Notes under the pieces: model-generated | What the model was told of the DNA's origin: nothing | Database searches by the model: none | Seen by the model: the letters and a program-made list of their open reading frames with translations, nothing else | Made by a program: the position numbers and the translations under genes | Part shown: piece after piece, positions 1 to 9,900 of the stretch | Numbering within the stretch: the stretch's first letter is position 1 | How the letters are laid out: every line of letters starts with the position of its first letter | Source: an uncultured Clostridia bacterium | GTDB taxonomy: Bacteria > Bacillota > Clostridia > UBA1381 | Length of the DNA stretch: 43,350 bases | NCBI GenBank assembly: GCA_944393255.1 | Contig: CALXZP010000013.1 | Span: 1-43,350, forward strand | Direction: 5' to 3'

Positions 1-3000
1 GCTGACGGCGATTTTGTTATTGCAGACGCGAACGGCGTTACGGATATCTACATAGACGCAAACGGCGCGGACTACGACGGCATATCGCTTATCGCGGAGG
101 CGTTCGCAAACGACGTTTCGCTCGTCAGCGGGCAGACTCCCGATATAGTTACCGACGCTTCGGCGCTGGGCGATACGGCGGTGATAGCCGGAACCGTGAA
201 CGACGCTAACATAAAGGCTCTCATCGATGCTCAGAAAATAGACGTGAGCGATATCGAGGGCAGGAACGAGGTGTATAAGATACAGTACGTTGAAGAGCCG
301 ATGGACGGCGTAGATAAGGCGGTAGTCATCGCGGGAAGCGACAAGCGCGGAACTATCTACGGCATATTCCATATATCGGAGCTTATGGGCGTAAGCCCGT
401 GGGTGTACTGGGGCGACGCGGTACCGGAGCTACAGAGCGCGGTCAGCTTCAATGCCGATGAGCTCAACACTGTATCAAAGGAACCGTCGGTAAGGTTCAG
501 GGGCATATTCTTGAACGACGAGTATCCCAATCTTACAAAGTGGTCAAAGAACGCCTTCGGCGGCTATAACCATACGTTCTATCAGCACGTGTTCGAGCTG
601 ATACTCAGGCTCAAGGGCAATTACCTCTGGCCTGCGATGTGGTCGAACGAATTCAATACCGAGGGAATAGACGGACTTACTCCGGAGCAGGCCGAGGGCT
701 TCGATACCCTGGAAAACGCAAGGCTTGCGGATAAGTACGGCGTGCTTATGGGCACCTCGCACCATGAGCCGATGCACCGCGCCGGAAACGAGTGGGGACA
801 GTTATATAAGAACTATCTTACTGCGGAGGACGCGAAAAAGGGCTCGGGCGCTACCTGGGATTACTTCAATTATGCATACGCGCTCGACGAGTTCTGGAAA
901 GACGGCTTCGAGAGAAGCAAGGATTTTGAAACGGTAACGACCATAGGCATGAGAGGCGAGGCGGACTCGTCGCTTGCGGGAGGTCTTGCCACAAACGTAG
1001 AAAATCTTGAAAACGTTATCTCATCGCAGCTCGATATAATCGACAGCTACGGAAAGAGCGGCGCACCGACGATGCTTGCGCTCTATAAAGAGGTTGAGGA
1101 ATACTGGTACGGCGGAACGGAGAACGGCGAACAGGTGCCGGGTCTCAAGGACTGGGAAGTGGACGGCGAAAATCCGCTCAAGGACACCATAGTGATGCTC
1201 TGTGACGATAACTTCGGAAACCTGCGCTCAGTGCCGCAGCCGGACGAGATCGACCGCGAGGGCGGCTGGGGTCTCTACTACCATTTCGACTACCACGGCG
1301 CACCGATGGATTACCGCTGGGTAAGCTCGACTCCGCTTGAAAAGATATGGGAGAATATGACAAGAGCGTATGAATACAAGATAGACGATCTCTGGATAGT
1401 AAACGTCGGCGACCTTAAGCCGCACGAGATCGAGATATCATACTTCCTTGATCTCGCATACGATTACGACGCGTGGAAGGACGAAAACAAGATAGAGCAG
1501 TATACGCGCGAATGGACGGAGCAGCAGTTCGGCTATGATGAGGTTTCGGAAGAAACGATAAACGAGATAGCTCAGCTCCAGCTTGACTATCTCAAGCTCA
1601 ACGGGACGAGACGTCCGGAGATAGTTTACAATTCGACCTACAGCGTTACCGACGCAAACGAGGTATATAACTACATAGACAAGGCGAATAAGATATACGA
1701 CAAGGCTTACGAGCTGCTCGGCAAAATGCCGGACGAGATAAAAGACTCGTATTACCAGATGGTGCTTTACCAGGCGGCGGGCAGCGCGAACGTTAACCTC
1801 ATGAACCTGTATTCCGCGCTCAACGGCATGTACAGCTCGGCGGGCAGCGCTCTTGCAAACAAGTATGCGGCGCTCGTTAAGGAGTGCATAGAGCGTGATA
1901 AGCAGATGCAGGACTATTACAACAATACGATGACCGGCGGAAAGTGGAAGCACATGATGAGCGATGAGCTGGCTCATATCGGCTGTACGTCGTGGGATCT
2001 TGAAAAGTGGGCGTATCCGAGCGCGGTATACGTTGCGCCGTCGGGCCCGGCGTCGCTCATAGTCAATGCGGACGGAACAAGGAACGCGGCAAAGGCGGGC
2101 GGCTCGCTCACGCTCCCGACCTTCACAAGCACCAATAAAGAGGCTTATGCCGTGACCGTATCGAACGGCGGTGCTGAGAAGCTCGATTATACCGTTTCGG
2201 CAAGCGATGAATGGATCGTTCTTTCAAAGACGGGCGGAACTATTTATTCAGGCGATACCATAGGCGTGAGCGTAGACTGGTCAAAGCTCAGCTCTGACAG
2301 TACGGGAACGGTGACCGTAAGCGGCGCGGGCGGCGAGGTGACTGTGGCGGTCAACGCCAAGGTCATAGACGTAAGCGGACTTGATGACAAGACCTTTGTC
2401 GGCAGAGACGGCATAACGGCTATTGAGGCCGAGCATTATGCGGCATCAAACGGAAACTGGATAACCGTAGATAATTACGGCAGAACTCTTTCCACTATAA
2501 AGACCAAGCCGTTCAATGTCGATTATACGGTTGATGACGCTCCGTATGTGGAGTATAAGGTCATGGCGGATACGGCGGGCGACCATACGCTCAGGATATA
2601 TGCAACTCCGACAAATCCGACCACCACAAGCGGCGACGTCCGCTATGCGGTAAGCGTTAACGGCGGCGCGGCGCAGGAATACAGCTCGCTCCAGGACGGC
2701 TTCCTTGCGGGCGACCACGGCACAAAGTGGGGCGACGGCGTTCTCAGGAACATACACGACGATGACACGACAGTAACTCTTACAGAGGGTGTTAATACTA
2801 TAAGGATATATCAGCTCAGCTCGGGCTTCTCACTGCAGAAGCTGGCTCTTGCGGCCCCGGGAGCGGCGTTCGGAAACGCTTATACCGGTCCGGAGGAAAG
2901 CTGGTATGCAGGCTCCGGCAGCGGGCAGAAAGAGCTTGTTCACTATATCCCCGAGGATACGATGAATATTCCGGGTACGGCGGCTGACAGCGGCAAAAAG

Positions 3001-6000
3001 GCAATAGTTACTGCCGACGGCGACTATCTCATAACAGCTCCGGAGGGCACGGTGATAAGCCTTGACGGCACGCCTGTAGAGACAATAGCCAACCCGGACG
3101 GAACTATGGAAGCGACGCTTGCGCAGGGCGAGTACACTCTCACCTACACAGGCGAAGGCCCGGTAATATTTGAGACGATAGAGCGTCAGCCGGGCGTTAT
3201 AATAAACCACCCGATGTCGACCGAGGCTGAATTCTCCTCGGCTGCGGCGGGCTATGTGAACCTTAAGGCAGGCTACGACGACAAGAGAGTAGTAAGCTAT
3301 GCCGACGGGGCTATGAATTATACCACAACAGGTCTTTACACCAGCTCCGGCTTCAAGTATGACATATCCGCAAGGGTAAAGAGGGCTATGGAGCAGTACG
3401 GCGCGGATACGGAATTTACGCTTACAATGGATATCAAGGGAACAGTCGGCGCTAAATCAACTGTAGGCTTCATTTCCGGCGGCAATACCGTGGCTTCGGT
3501 AGATCTTTTGGATATAGCGTCTGCTGATGAATATAAGAACGGCTTCGTGACCGTTACATGCAAGACGACCTTTGAAAATGCGGACGATATAGCGTTTTAT
3601 GCGTTCACCGAAAATCCGACGATATATGCGAAGAATATATCGGTTAAATTCCCGGCTCCGCAGGAGGTTGAGCTTTTCCATCATAAGGGAACAGGCGCAT
3701 GGGAGGATTACAGGGTATACGACGATACAAATGAAGGCGCTGTCATCACCAAGGGGAACAATCTCAGCGTTGCATTCAACACCGCTTCCGGATGGAGCTC
3801 AAAGAACGGTATAAAGATAGACGTTACCGACTATGTAAAGCAGTGCGACAACGGCGGCGAATTCGGCGTTGAGCTGAACTTCACCTGCTGGTACTGGGGC
3901 GGCAGCGTGAGCGCGTTCCTTGAGAACGAGAGCGGCGGAAATAAAACGATACTGTTTGAACAGGCAACGGACAGCAATAATCCGCCCGAGAACAACACAA
4001 TAGTTCTCTCCGGCAGCGCGGCGTACGATTACAGCAAGAACGAAAAGACATATCTGTGCATAACTCAGATGTCTGACAATCATCAGTACAACGAGATAGC
4101 GTTCACCGGTATGCAGACTCCGGGCGGCTCAGGACCGGTAGATCCCGACGAGCCGGACGATCCAAAGGATAAGACAGAGCTGTTTGCTCACACCGGTCCA
4201 TCAGACTGGGCCGCTTACAGCATATACGATGAGACGAACACCGTATTTACCAAGGCAGACGGCGACAATATGCAGATGACCTACAGCGGCAGCGATACTC
4301 CGGAAGATGATAAAGAGCACGAATGGGATACGAAGAACGGCGTTAAGACAGATATAACCGAGCTCGTTAAGAGCAAGGGTATATCGAAGATAGGTGCGTC
4401 GGCGGACGTAACGAGCCATTACTATGGCAGCACGGCTGTAAAGCTGTTTGTTGAAAAGGTGAAGGACGGCAAGGTAACGGGTACAGTTACGCTTGCTGAA
4501 CAGACCGGAGAGACCAACGGAACTGCGGTCACCGTGACGGGAGAGAGCGATATAAGCTATACGGCAGATGAAACGCTTTATCTCTGCATAACTCACCCGA
4601 GCGGCTACCACGTATTTGACAACATATCGCTCTGGGGCTATTCCGACGGCGGTCAGACGGATCCCGACGATCCGGACGATCCGGAGCCTACGCCGGATAC
4701 GCGCGTAGTGGTATTCAGCGAGGATTTCGCGGATGAGTCCGATATCGGCAGGTATTCGCCGTATATTGACGGAAGTCTCAAGGACGGAGCTGTCCAGTAC
4801 GGCAGACTGGTATATAACTTCAATGAGGGCTGGAAAGCGGACAACGGTATGAAGGCCGATATAACGGATATAGTAAAGGACCACGATATAACGCAGCTCA
4901 ATGCGTCTATAGAAATGATCTCATATGCGTGGAACGACAACAAGGCGGTTCTCAAAGCCGTTGTAACGGACGCGGCAGGAGCTGTTCAAAACGAGTATAC
5001 GCTCGGCAGCGGCCCGGACGATACTTCGGAGGAAATGAACGGCAAGAGCGCTAACATAAGCGGTTCTGCGGATATAGAGTATGCCGATACGGATAAGATA
5101 TACCTCGTTATAACTCACCACAGCGGCACGCACAATTATGACAACATAACAATCTGGATCGACGCTTCGCTCCTGCCTTCGGCTGAGGGTGTTGAGGTGA
5201 CCGCGCCCGTGCTCAATGAGGACGGAAACGGCGGATACGTAACAGTGTCCAATAATTCAGAAGAGGATGCGAAGATAGATATCTACACAGCGTCCCGCAA
5301 CGGCGACGGAATGCTTGCATCGCTTAAGCTCACCTCTGCGGATATCGCGGCGGGTGCGGAAAACGAAAGGATAGATTTCGAAGCGGCTGAGGGCGATACC
5401 GTATACGTATGGGATAAGGCTATGAGACCGCTCACCGGAAAGACGGTGATGGAGCCGGTTGCGTGGGTAGCCGGATGGGGAAGCGCACAGCAGGAGTACA
5501 TGGAGAGCGACATGCCCTCCACTCCGCTCTCCGGCAGCGTTATAAGGCAGATAATAAGAATGTCCACGGGCGGCGACTATATGAAGCTCACGCTGTCTAA
5601 CTACTACGGCAAGAGCGACCTCGTTATAGATTCGGTACACCTTGCCGATTCGCTCGGCGGAGGCATGATAGATCTCGCAACGGATACCGCCGTGACCTTC
5701 GGCGGCAGCGAGAGTGTTACGATACCGGCAGGACAGAAGATCGAGTCGGACGTTATCTGCTACAGCGTTCCCGACCTCGGAAATATCGCGATGACGATAA
5801 AGGCTTCCGAGGTACCGGAAAAGGTAACAGGTCATTCCGGCGCGAGAACGACCACTTATATAAAGACCGGCGCGACCGTGAGCGATGTGTCGATGATAGG
5901 CGCGGAAACGAACGAGCATTGGTATTTCGCATCTGAGATAGACGTTCTGCGCGATACCGAATATGCCGCAGTGGCGTGTCTGGGCGACTCCATAACCGAC

Positions 6001-6606
6001 GGACGCGGCTGTACGACCAACGCCAACGACCGCTGGACAGATGTTCTCATGGAGCGCATGAAGGAAGCGGGCATGAAGCTGACGGTCGTAAACGACGGCA
6101 TAGGCGGCAACTCGATAAACAACTGGGGTCTCGGCGAATGCGGACGTTACCGTTATGAAAAAGAGGTAAAGGACCGCACCGGACTTGAATATCTCATAAT
6201 ACTTGAGGGCATAAACGATATCGGCTCAAAGACCGAGGACGTTTTTACGGGCGATATGAACAACTGTCCCGAGGACGGCAAGATAACAACCGGTATTATC
6301 GAGGCGTACAGCGAGATAATCGAAAAGGCGCACGCTCAGGGCATAAAGGTCATAGGCGGAACGATACTTCCGTGCGGAAACAATGGCTATTACAATGAGA
6401 CGATGGAGGAAATGCGTCAGATCATAAACGAATGGATACGCAACTCAGGTGAATTTGACGCGGTCATCGACTTTGACGCGGTAATGCGCGACCCCGATGA
6501 TCCGACAAAAATGAAGGCTGAGTACGATTCGGGCGACGGTCTCCATCCAGGCCCTGCGGGCTACAGAGCAATGGGCGAATGCATCGATCTTGCATTGTTC
6601 GACTGA
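1..6606 (+). CDS. GH115 alpha-glucuronidase with three jelly-roll modules and C-terminal SGNH esterase (5' end missing)
   Basis: The frame is open from base 1, so the signal peptide and first residues lie outside the window; 2201 residues are visible, numbered here from base 1. Residues 1-690 match the GH115 family, which removes (4-O-methyl)glucuronic acid from xylan: an N-terminal TDIYID segment, VIAGSDKRGTIYGI, VSPWVYWGD, and an LCDDNFGN...NVGDLKPHE region. A GH115_C beta-sandwich lies at about 808-950. A beta-rich region at about 1060-1220 follows, then three related modules at 1222-1371, 1390-1547 and 1568-1720, joined by Asp/Pro-rich linkers. An Ig-like domain (about 1730-1820) and a XynE-type SGNH hydrolase end the chain, with Ser1997 in GDSITDG, the NDGIGGN and GIND blocks, and Asp2179/His2182 in DGLHP. 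The fusion would debranch and deacetylate xylan outside the cell. The esterase substrate is inferred. No cell-wall anchor is visible. Confidence 0.9.
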   Translation, partial: ADGDFVIADANGVTDIYIDANGADYDGISLIAEAFANDVSLVSGQTPDIVTDASALGDTAVIAGTVNDANIKALIDAQKIDVSDIEGRNEVYKIQYVEEPMDGVDKAVVIAGSDKRGTIYGIFHISELMGVSPWVYWGDAVPELQSAVSFNADELNTVSKEPSVRFRGIFLNDEYPNLTKWSKNAFGGYNHTFYQHVFELILRLKGNYLWPAMWSNEFNTEGIDGLTPEQAEGFDTLENARLADKYGVLMGTSHHEPMHRAGNEWGQLYKNYLTAEDAKKGSGATWDYFNYAYALDEFWKDGFERSKDFETVTTIGMRGEADSSLAGGLATNVENLENVISSQLDIIDSYGKSGAPTMLALYKEVEEYWYGGTENGEQVPGLKDWEVDGENPLKDTIVMLCDDNFGNLRSVPQPDEIDREGGWGLYYHFDYHGAPMDYRWVSSTPLEKIWENMTRAYEYKIDDLWIVNVGDLKPHEIEISYFLDLAYDYDAWKDENKIEQYTREWTEQQFGYDEVSEETINEIAQLQLDYLKLNGTRRPEIVYNSTYSVTDANEVYNYIDKANKIYDKAYELLGKMPDEIKDSYYQMVLYQAAGSANVNLMNLYSALNGMYSSAGSALANKYAALVKECIERDKQMQDYYNNTMTGGKWKHMMSDELAHIGCTSWDLEKWAYPSAVYVAPSGPASLIVNADGTRNAAKAGGSLTLPTFTSTNKEAYAVTVSNGGAEKLDYTVSASDEWIVLSKTGGTIYSGDTIGVSVDWSKLSSDSTGTVTVSGAGGEVTVAVNAKVIDVSGLDDKTFVGRDGITAIEAEHYAASNGNWITVDNYGRTLSTIKTKPFNVDYTVDDAPYVEYKVMADTAGDHTLRIYATPTNPTTTSGDVRYAVSVNGGAAQEYSSLQDGFLAGDHGTKWGDGVLRNIHDDDTTVTLTEGVNTIRIYQLSSGFSLQKLALAAPGAAFGNAYTGPEESWYAGSGSGQKELVHYIPEDTMNIPGTAADSGKKAIVTADGDYLITAPEGTVISLDGTPVETIANPDGTMEATLAQGEYTLTYTGEGPVIFETIERQPGVIINHPMSTEAEFSSAAAGYVNLKAGYDDKRVVSYADGAMNYTTTGLYTSSGFKYDISARVKRAMEQYGADTEFTLTMDIKGTVGAKSTVGFISGGNTVASVDLLDIASADEYKNGFVTVTCKTTFENADDIAFYAFTENPTIYAKNISVKFPAPQEVELFHHKGTGAWEDYRVYDDTNEGAVITKGNNLSVAFNTASGWSSKNGIKIDVTDYVKQCDNGGEFGVELNFTCWYWGGSVSAFLENESGGNKTILFEQATDSNNPPENNTIVLSGSAAYDYSKNEKTYLCITQMSDNHQYNEIAFTGMQTPGGSGPVDPDEPDDPKDKTELFAHTGPSDWAAYSIYDETNTVFTKADGDNMQMTYSGSDTPEDDKEHEWDTKNGVKTDITELVKSKGISKIGASADVTSHYYGSTAVKLFVEKVKDGKVTGTVTLAEQTGETNGTAVTVTGESDISYTADETLYLCITHPSGYHVFDNISLWGYSDGGQTDPDDPDDPEPTPDTRVVVFSEDFADESDIGRYSPYIDGSLKDGAVQYGRLVYNFNEGWKADNGMKADITDIVKDHDITQLNASIEMISYAWNDNKAVLKAVVTDAAGAVQNEYTLGSGPDDTSEEMNGKSANISGSADIEYADTDKIYLVITHHSGTHNYDNITIWIDASLLPSAEGVEVTAPVLNEDGNGGYVTVSNNSEEDAKIDIYTASRNGDGMLASLKLTSADIAAGAENERIDFEAAEGDTVYVWDKAMRPLTGKTVMEPVAWVAGWGSAQQEYMESDMPSTPLSGSVIRQIIRMSTGGDYMKLTLSNYYGKSDLVIDSVHLADSLGGGMIDLATDTAVTFGGSESVTIPAGQKIESDVICYSVPDLGNIAMTIKASEVPEKVTGHSGARTTTYIKTGATVSDVSMIGAETNEHWYFASEIDVLRDTEYAAVACLGDSITDGRGCTTNANDRWTDVLMERMKEAGMKLTVVNDGIGGNSINNWGLGECGRYRYEKEVKDRTGLEYLIILEGINDIGSKTEDVFTGDMNNCPEDGKITTGIIEAYSEIIEKAHAQGIKVIGGTILPCGNNGYYNETMEEMRQIINEWIRNSGEFDAVIDFDAVMRDPDDPTKMKAEYDSGDGLHPGPAGYRAMGECIDLALFD

Positions 6607-6658
6607 TAAAAAAATAAGGAATGTGACGGCTGCCGGGTACGGCCCGGCGCATTCGGGA

Positions 6659-6693
6659 GACTGCTGCATTTTTTGCGGCAGTCCTGTTTTTTT
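6659..6693 (+). terminator. Rho-independent terminator after the GH115 gene
   Basis: A 9-bp stem (6659-6667 with 6675-6683, one G-U pair) has a loop ATTTTTT and is followed by CTG and seven T. It lies 53 bp after the GH115 stop codon and isolates that gene from the next operon. Confidence 0.8.
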
Positions 6694-6773
6694 GCGGCAG
6701 TAATATATCATATCCGCGCCGTGCGGATGGACTCTGAAAAATTTTATATAAAAAGTATACTATAAATCATAAA

Positions 6774-6810
6774 TTTGCTAATTTACAAATTGCCTATAAG
6801 CTAATATAAT
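6774..6810 (+). promoter_or_regulatory. Promoter P1 with TTTGATAATTT-like box
   Basis: TTTGCTAATTT (6774-6784) is followed by exactly 20 bp and TATAAT (6805-6810). The overlapping -35 is TTTACA (6782-6787), 17 bp from the -10. It is one of four promoters in the window with the same box at the same spacing. Transcription would start near 6817 and drive the GH43, GH43-CE1 and GH39 genes. The box is probably an activator site; the regulator is inferred. Confidence 0.7.
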
Positions 6811-6831
6811 GGAATTGTATTATTGAATAAT

Positions 6832-6902
6832 ACCTGTAGAATGTGCATTTTGCAGGTGTGTATTGTAAAAAATGTATAATCGCAAAACAGATCCTTTGCG
6901 AT
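6832..6902 (+). promoter_or_regulatory. Two stem-loops in the 5' leader
   Basis: ACCTGTA (6832-6838) pairs with TGCAGGT (6851-6857, one G-U). ATCGCAAA (6879-6886) pairs perfectly with TTTGCGAT (6895-6902), ending 18 nt before the ribosome site. They may stabilise the mRNA or control translation. No known riboswitch class was recognised and there is no U-tract. Confidence 0.4.
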
Positions 6903-6933
6903 CATACTGTAAAACAACAAGGAGGGATATTTC

Positions 6934-9900
6934 ATGAGGAAGATAACAAGCTTAGTCCTGGCTGTTTCCGTTGCGGGCGGCTGTATGACCGGTACGGCGG
7001 CCGTTTCTGCGCGCGAAGCTGAGGTCGAGCTGGTCGCAAACGGCGGCTTTGAGAACGGAACGGCGGAGCCGTGGAATGCTTTCTGCGGCTCAACCATAGC
7101 CGTGTCCGGCGAGGAGGCGCACAGCGGCGATCATTCGCTCAAGATAACGGAACGCACGGCTGCAAACTCGGGAGCGATAATTGATCTTTCGGGCGGCGAT
7201 ATAGCGCCGGGCGAGACGTACAAGATAAGCGGCTGGGTAAAGTATAACGAAGGCCCGGACATGCTTGCGTATAACGTGATACTGATCGGAAACAAAAGCG
7301 ACGGAAAGCCGGATTACAAGCTTACCGCAAACGCTGCGGCAAAGAAGGGCGAATGGACGCTGCTGGAGGCGAGCTACACCGTGCCGGAGGAGCTGAACAC
7401 GACCGAAAAGGCGGAGTTCTATTTTGAAACGGCAGCGGCTGAGGACGGCGTATATTACGATTTTTATGTGGACGACGTATCCATAATGAAGGAGACGGAG
7501 AGCGATGCGAAGCCTGCGCTTGCAAAGACTGTCGGAAGAACCAACCCGCTCATGGGCTACGATTTCGGAGCCGACCCGTTCGCGATGGAATACGACGGCA
7601 GACTTTATGTGTACATGACCGCGGACGCTTTCACATACGGCGATAACGGCGAAGTGGGTGCAAATTCATACGGCAAGATACATACCATAAAGGTCATATC
7701 CTCGGAGGATCTTATAAACTGGACAGACCACGGCGAGATACCGGTAGGCGGCAGGGCGATCGAGAACGGCGCGGCTAAATGGGCGACAAATTCATGGGCG
7801 CCGTCCGTTGTGCATAAAACGATAGACGGCGAGGAGAAATTCTTCCTGTACTTCGCCGACAACGCGTCCGGCATAGGCGTGCTCGAATCGGATTCGCCTA
7901 TAGGCCCGTTCACAGATCCGATAGGCGGGCCCATAGTAAACGGCAGCACTCCGGGTGCGGAGGGCGTAGTCTGGATGTTCGACCCGGCTGTGTATGTCGA
8001 TGACGACGGCAGGGCGTATATGTATTTCGGCGGCGGAGTTCCTGCTCAGCCGGACGGCACGATCCTGCCGGAGGACGCCCTGCATCCGAGAACTGCGAGG
8101 GTGATAGAGCTTGGCGAAGATATGACGAGCACCGTCGGCGAGGCGGTGATGATAGACGCGCCGGGAATACTTGAGGACAGCGGTATGCATAAGTACAACG
8201 ATACGTATTATTATTCATACTGCACCAACTTCAATGTGGATGGTCTGGAGGACGAGGACGGTTCGGTGTATCCGTCCGGCACTATATGCTATATGACGAG
8301 CGACAGTCCTATGGGCCCGTTCACGTACCGCGGCGCGGTGCTGAATAATATGTGGGGCTTCTTCCAGATGGGCGGCAACAACCATCATGCCATATTCGAG
8401 TATAAGGACAATTACTATATAACCTATCATGCGAGAACGCTTGAAAAGGCTATGGGCTATGACGACAAGGACTGCCGCTCGGCTCATATAAACAAGGTGG
8501 AATTCAACGATGACGGCACTATGAAGCCTGTTACAGCCGATTATCTCGGCGACCCGATAGACGGGGTAACTATCAGCGCGGCTGAAAAGCTTGAGGCGGA
8601 AACAATAGCCTATGCGTCCGATATAAGCGTTGAGCGCATAGACGATACGGTAAATACGAAGGTGACCGGCGTAACGAACGGAAGCTGGACGTCAGCTGCC
8701 AATGTCGATCTCGGTTCGGGTGAGCTGCGGTACATCTCGGCTCGCGTTCTCGGCAAGGCGGGAGGAACTGTAGAAATAAGATACGACAGCGTTAACGGCG
8801 AGACGGCGGGAACTATAGAGATAGGCGCTTCACAGGACGCATGGCATACGGTCAGCGCGGCTGTAACTCCTGCGGAGGGCGTACACGATGTTTATTTCGT
8901 ATATAAGGGCGGCGACGGCGCGGAGCTGTTTGATATAGACTATTGGCAGTTCGGCACAGAGCCGCTTGAGGAAGAGGAGAAGCCCGTCCGCAAGGTCATT
9001 TTCAGCGACGATTTTTCAACGGACGATAACGCGGCGCTCTACAGTGCGTACGCGCCGGATACCCTTGATAATGAAAACAGCGGCGTAATGTACGGAAAGC
9101 TTGTATATTCCTATACATCAGACTGGGATGACGAGCGCTGCATGAGAATGGATATAACGGAGCTTGTAAAAGAAAGCGGCGCGGACTCTATAGGCGCGTC
9201 GGCTGTTATGGGCAGCTTCTGGTGGGGCACATCGGATGAGGATCTTGTAACATCAAGCATGTTCATAGACGTGACGGACGCGGAGGGGAACTCCGTAAAT
9301 ACATACCAGCTCGACCGCAAGCCCGGTTCCTACGGCGAGCTTGTGTTCACCGACAACAGAGCGGAGGTAGAGCTAAGCGGCGAGGCGGATATATCCTACG
9401 GCGCGGACAATAAGATATATCTCTGCATAAAGAACGGAACGGGCTATCAGGATTATGACAACATGACCATCTGGACGAACGAAAACGGCTCCGGCGGCGA
9501 TCCGTCGGAAACGGATAAGCCCGAGCAGGATACGAGAGTTATCGTGTTCAGCGACGATTTCACATCGGAGGAGCACATAGGCAGATATGCGCCGTATGCC
9601 GAGGGTACGCTTGATGAGAGCGCGGATGCGCCGAGCGGCATCGAATACGGAACGCTTGTGTATAATTTTGCCGAGGGCTGGGGCGATGATCACGGCATGA
9701 GGATGGACATAACCGATATAGTGAGCGGTAATGCGCTTGACGATTTCGGCGTTAACGCCGGGTTCGGCAGCTATTATTGGGGAAATTCCGATGAAACGAT
9801 CGCAAGAGCGTCCATGTCTATAGAGGTCGTGGGAGCAAACGGAGATACGAAGGATACGATAGACCTGTGCTCAATGCCGGATAAATATGCCGACCTTGTG

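Larger units (their letters stand above)
6607..6933. other. 327-bp intergenic region: terminator, promoter P1, structured leader
   Basis: No coding sequence is supported here. From left to right it holds a Rho-independent terminator, an AT-rich stretch with promoter P1, and a leader of roughly 117 nt with two stem-loops before the GGAGGG ribosome site at 6921-6926. The octamer GCGGCAGT is repeated 19 bp apart (6675-6682 and 6694-6701), each copy preceded by a run of T. Confidence 0.8.

Noticed and set aside
1..130. Asp/Asn-rich segment resembling a dockerin-type calcium motif
   Set aside because: The spacing does not fit a dockerin, and the segment fits the N-terminal domain of GH115 instead. 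No cohesin or dockerin was seen anywhere, so a cellulosome is not supported.
6832..6902. Riboswitch in the leader of the GH43 operon
   Set aside because: The stem-loops are simple and I could not match them to any known riboswitch core; only a general structured leader is claimed.
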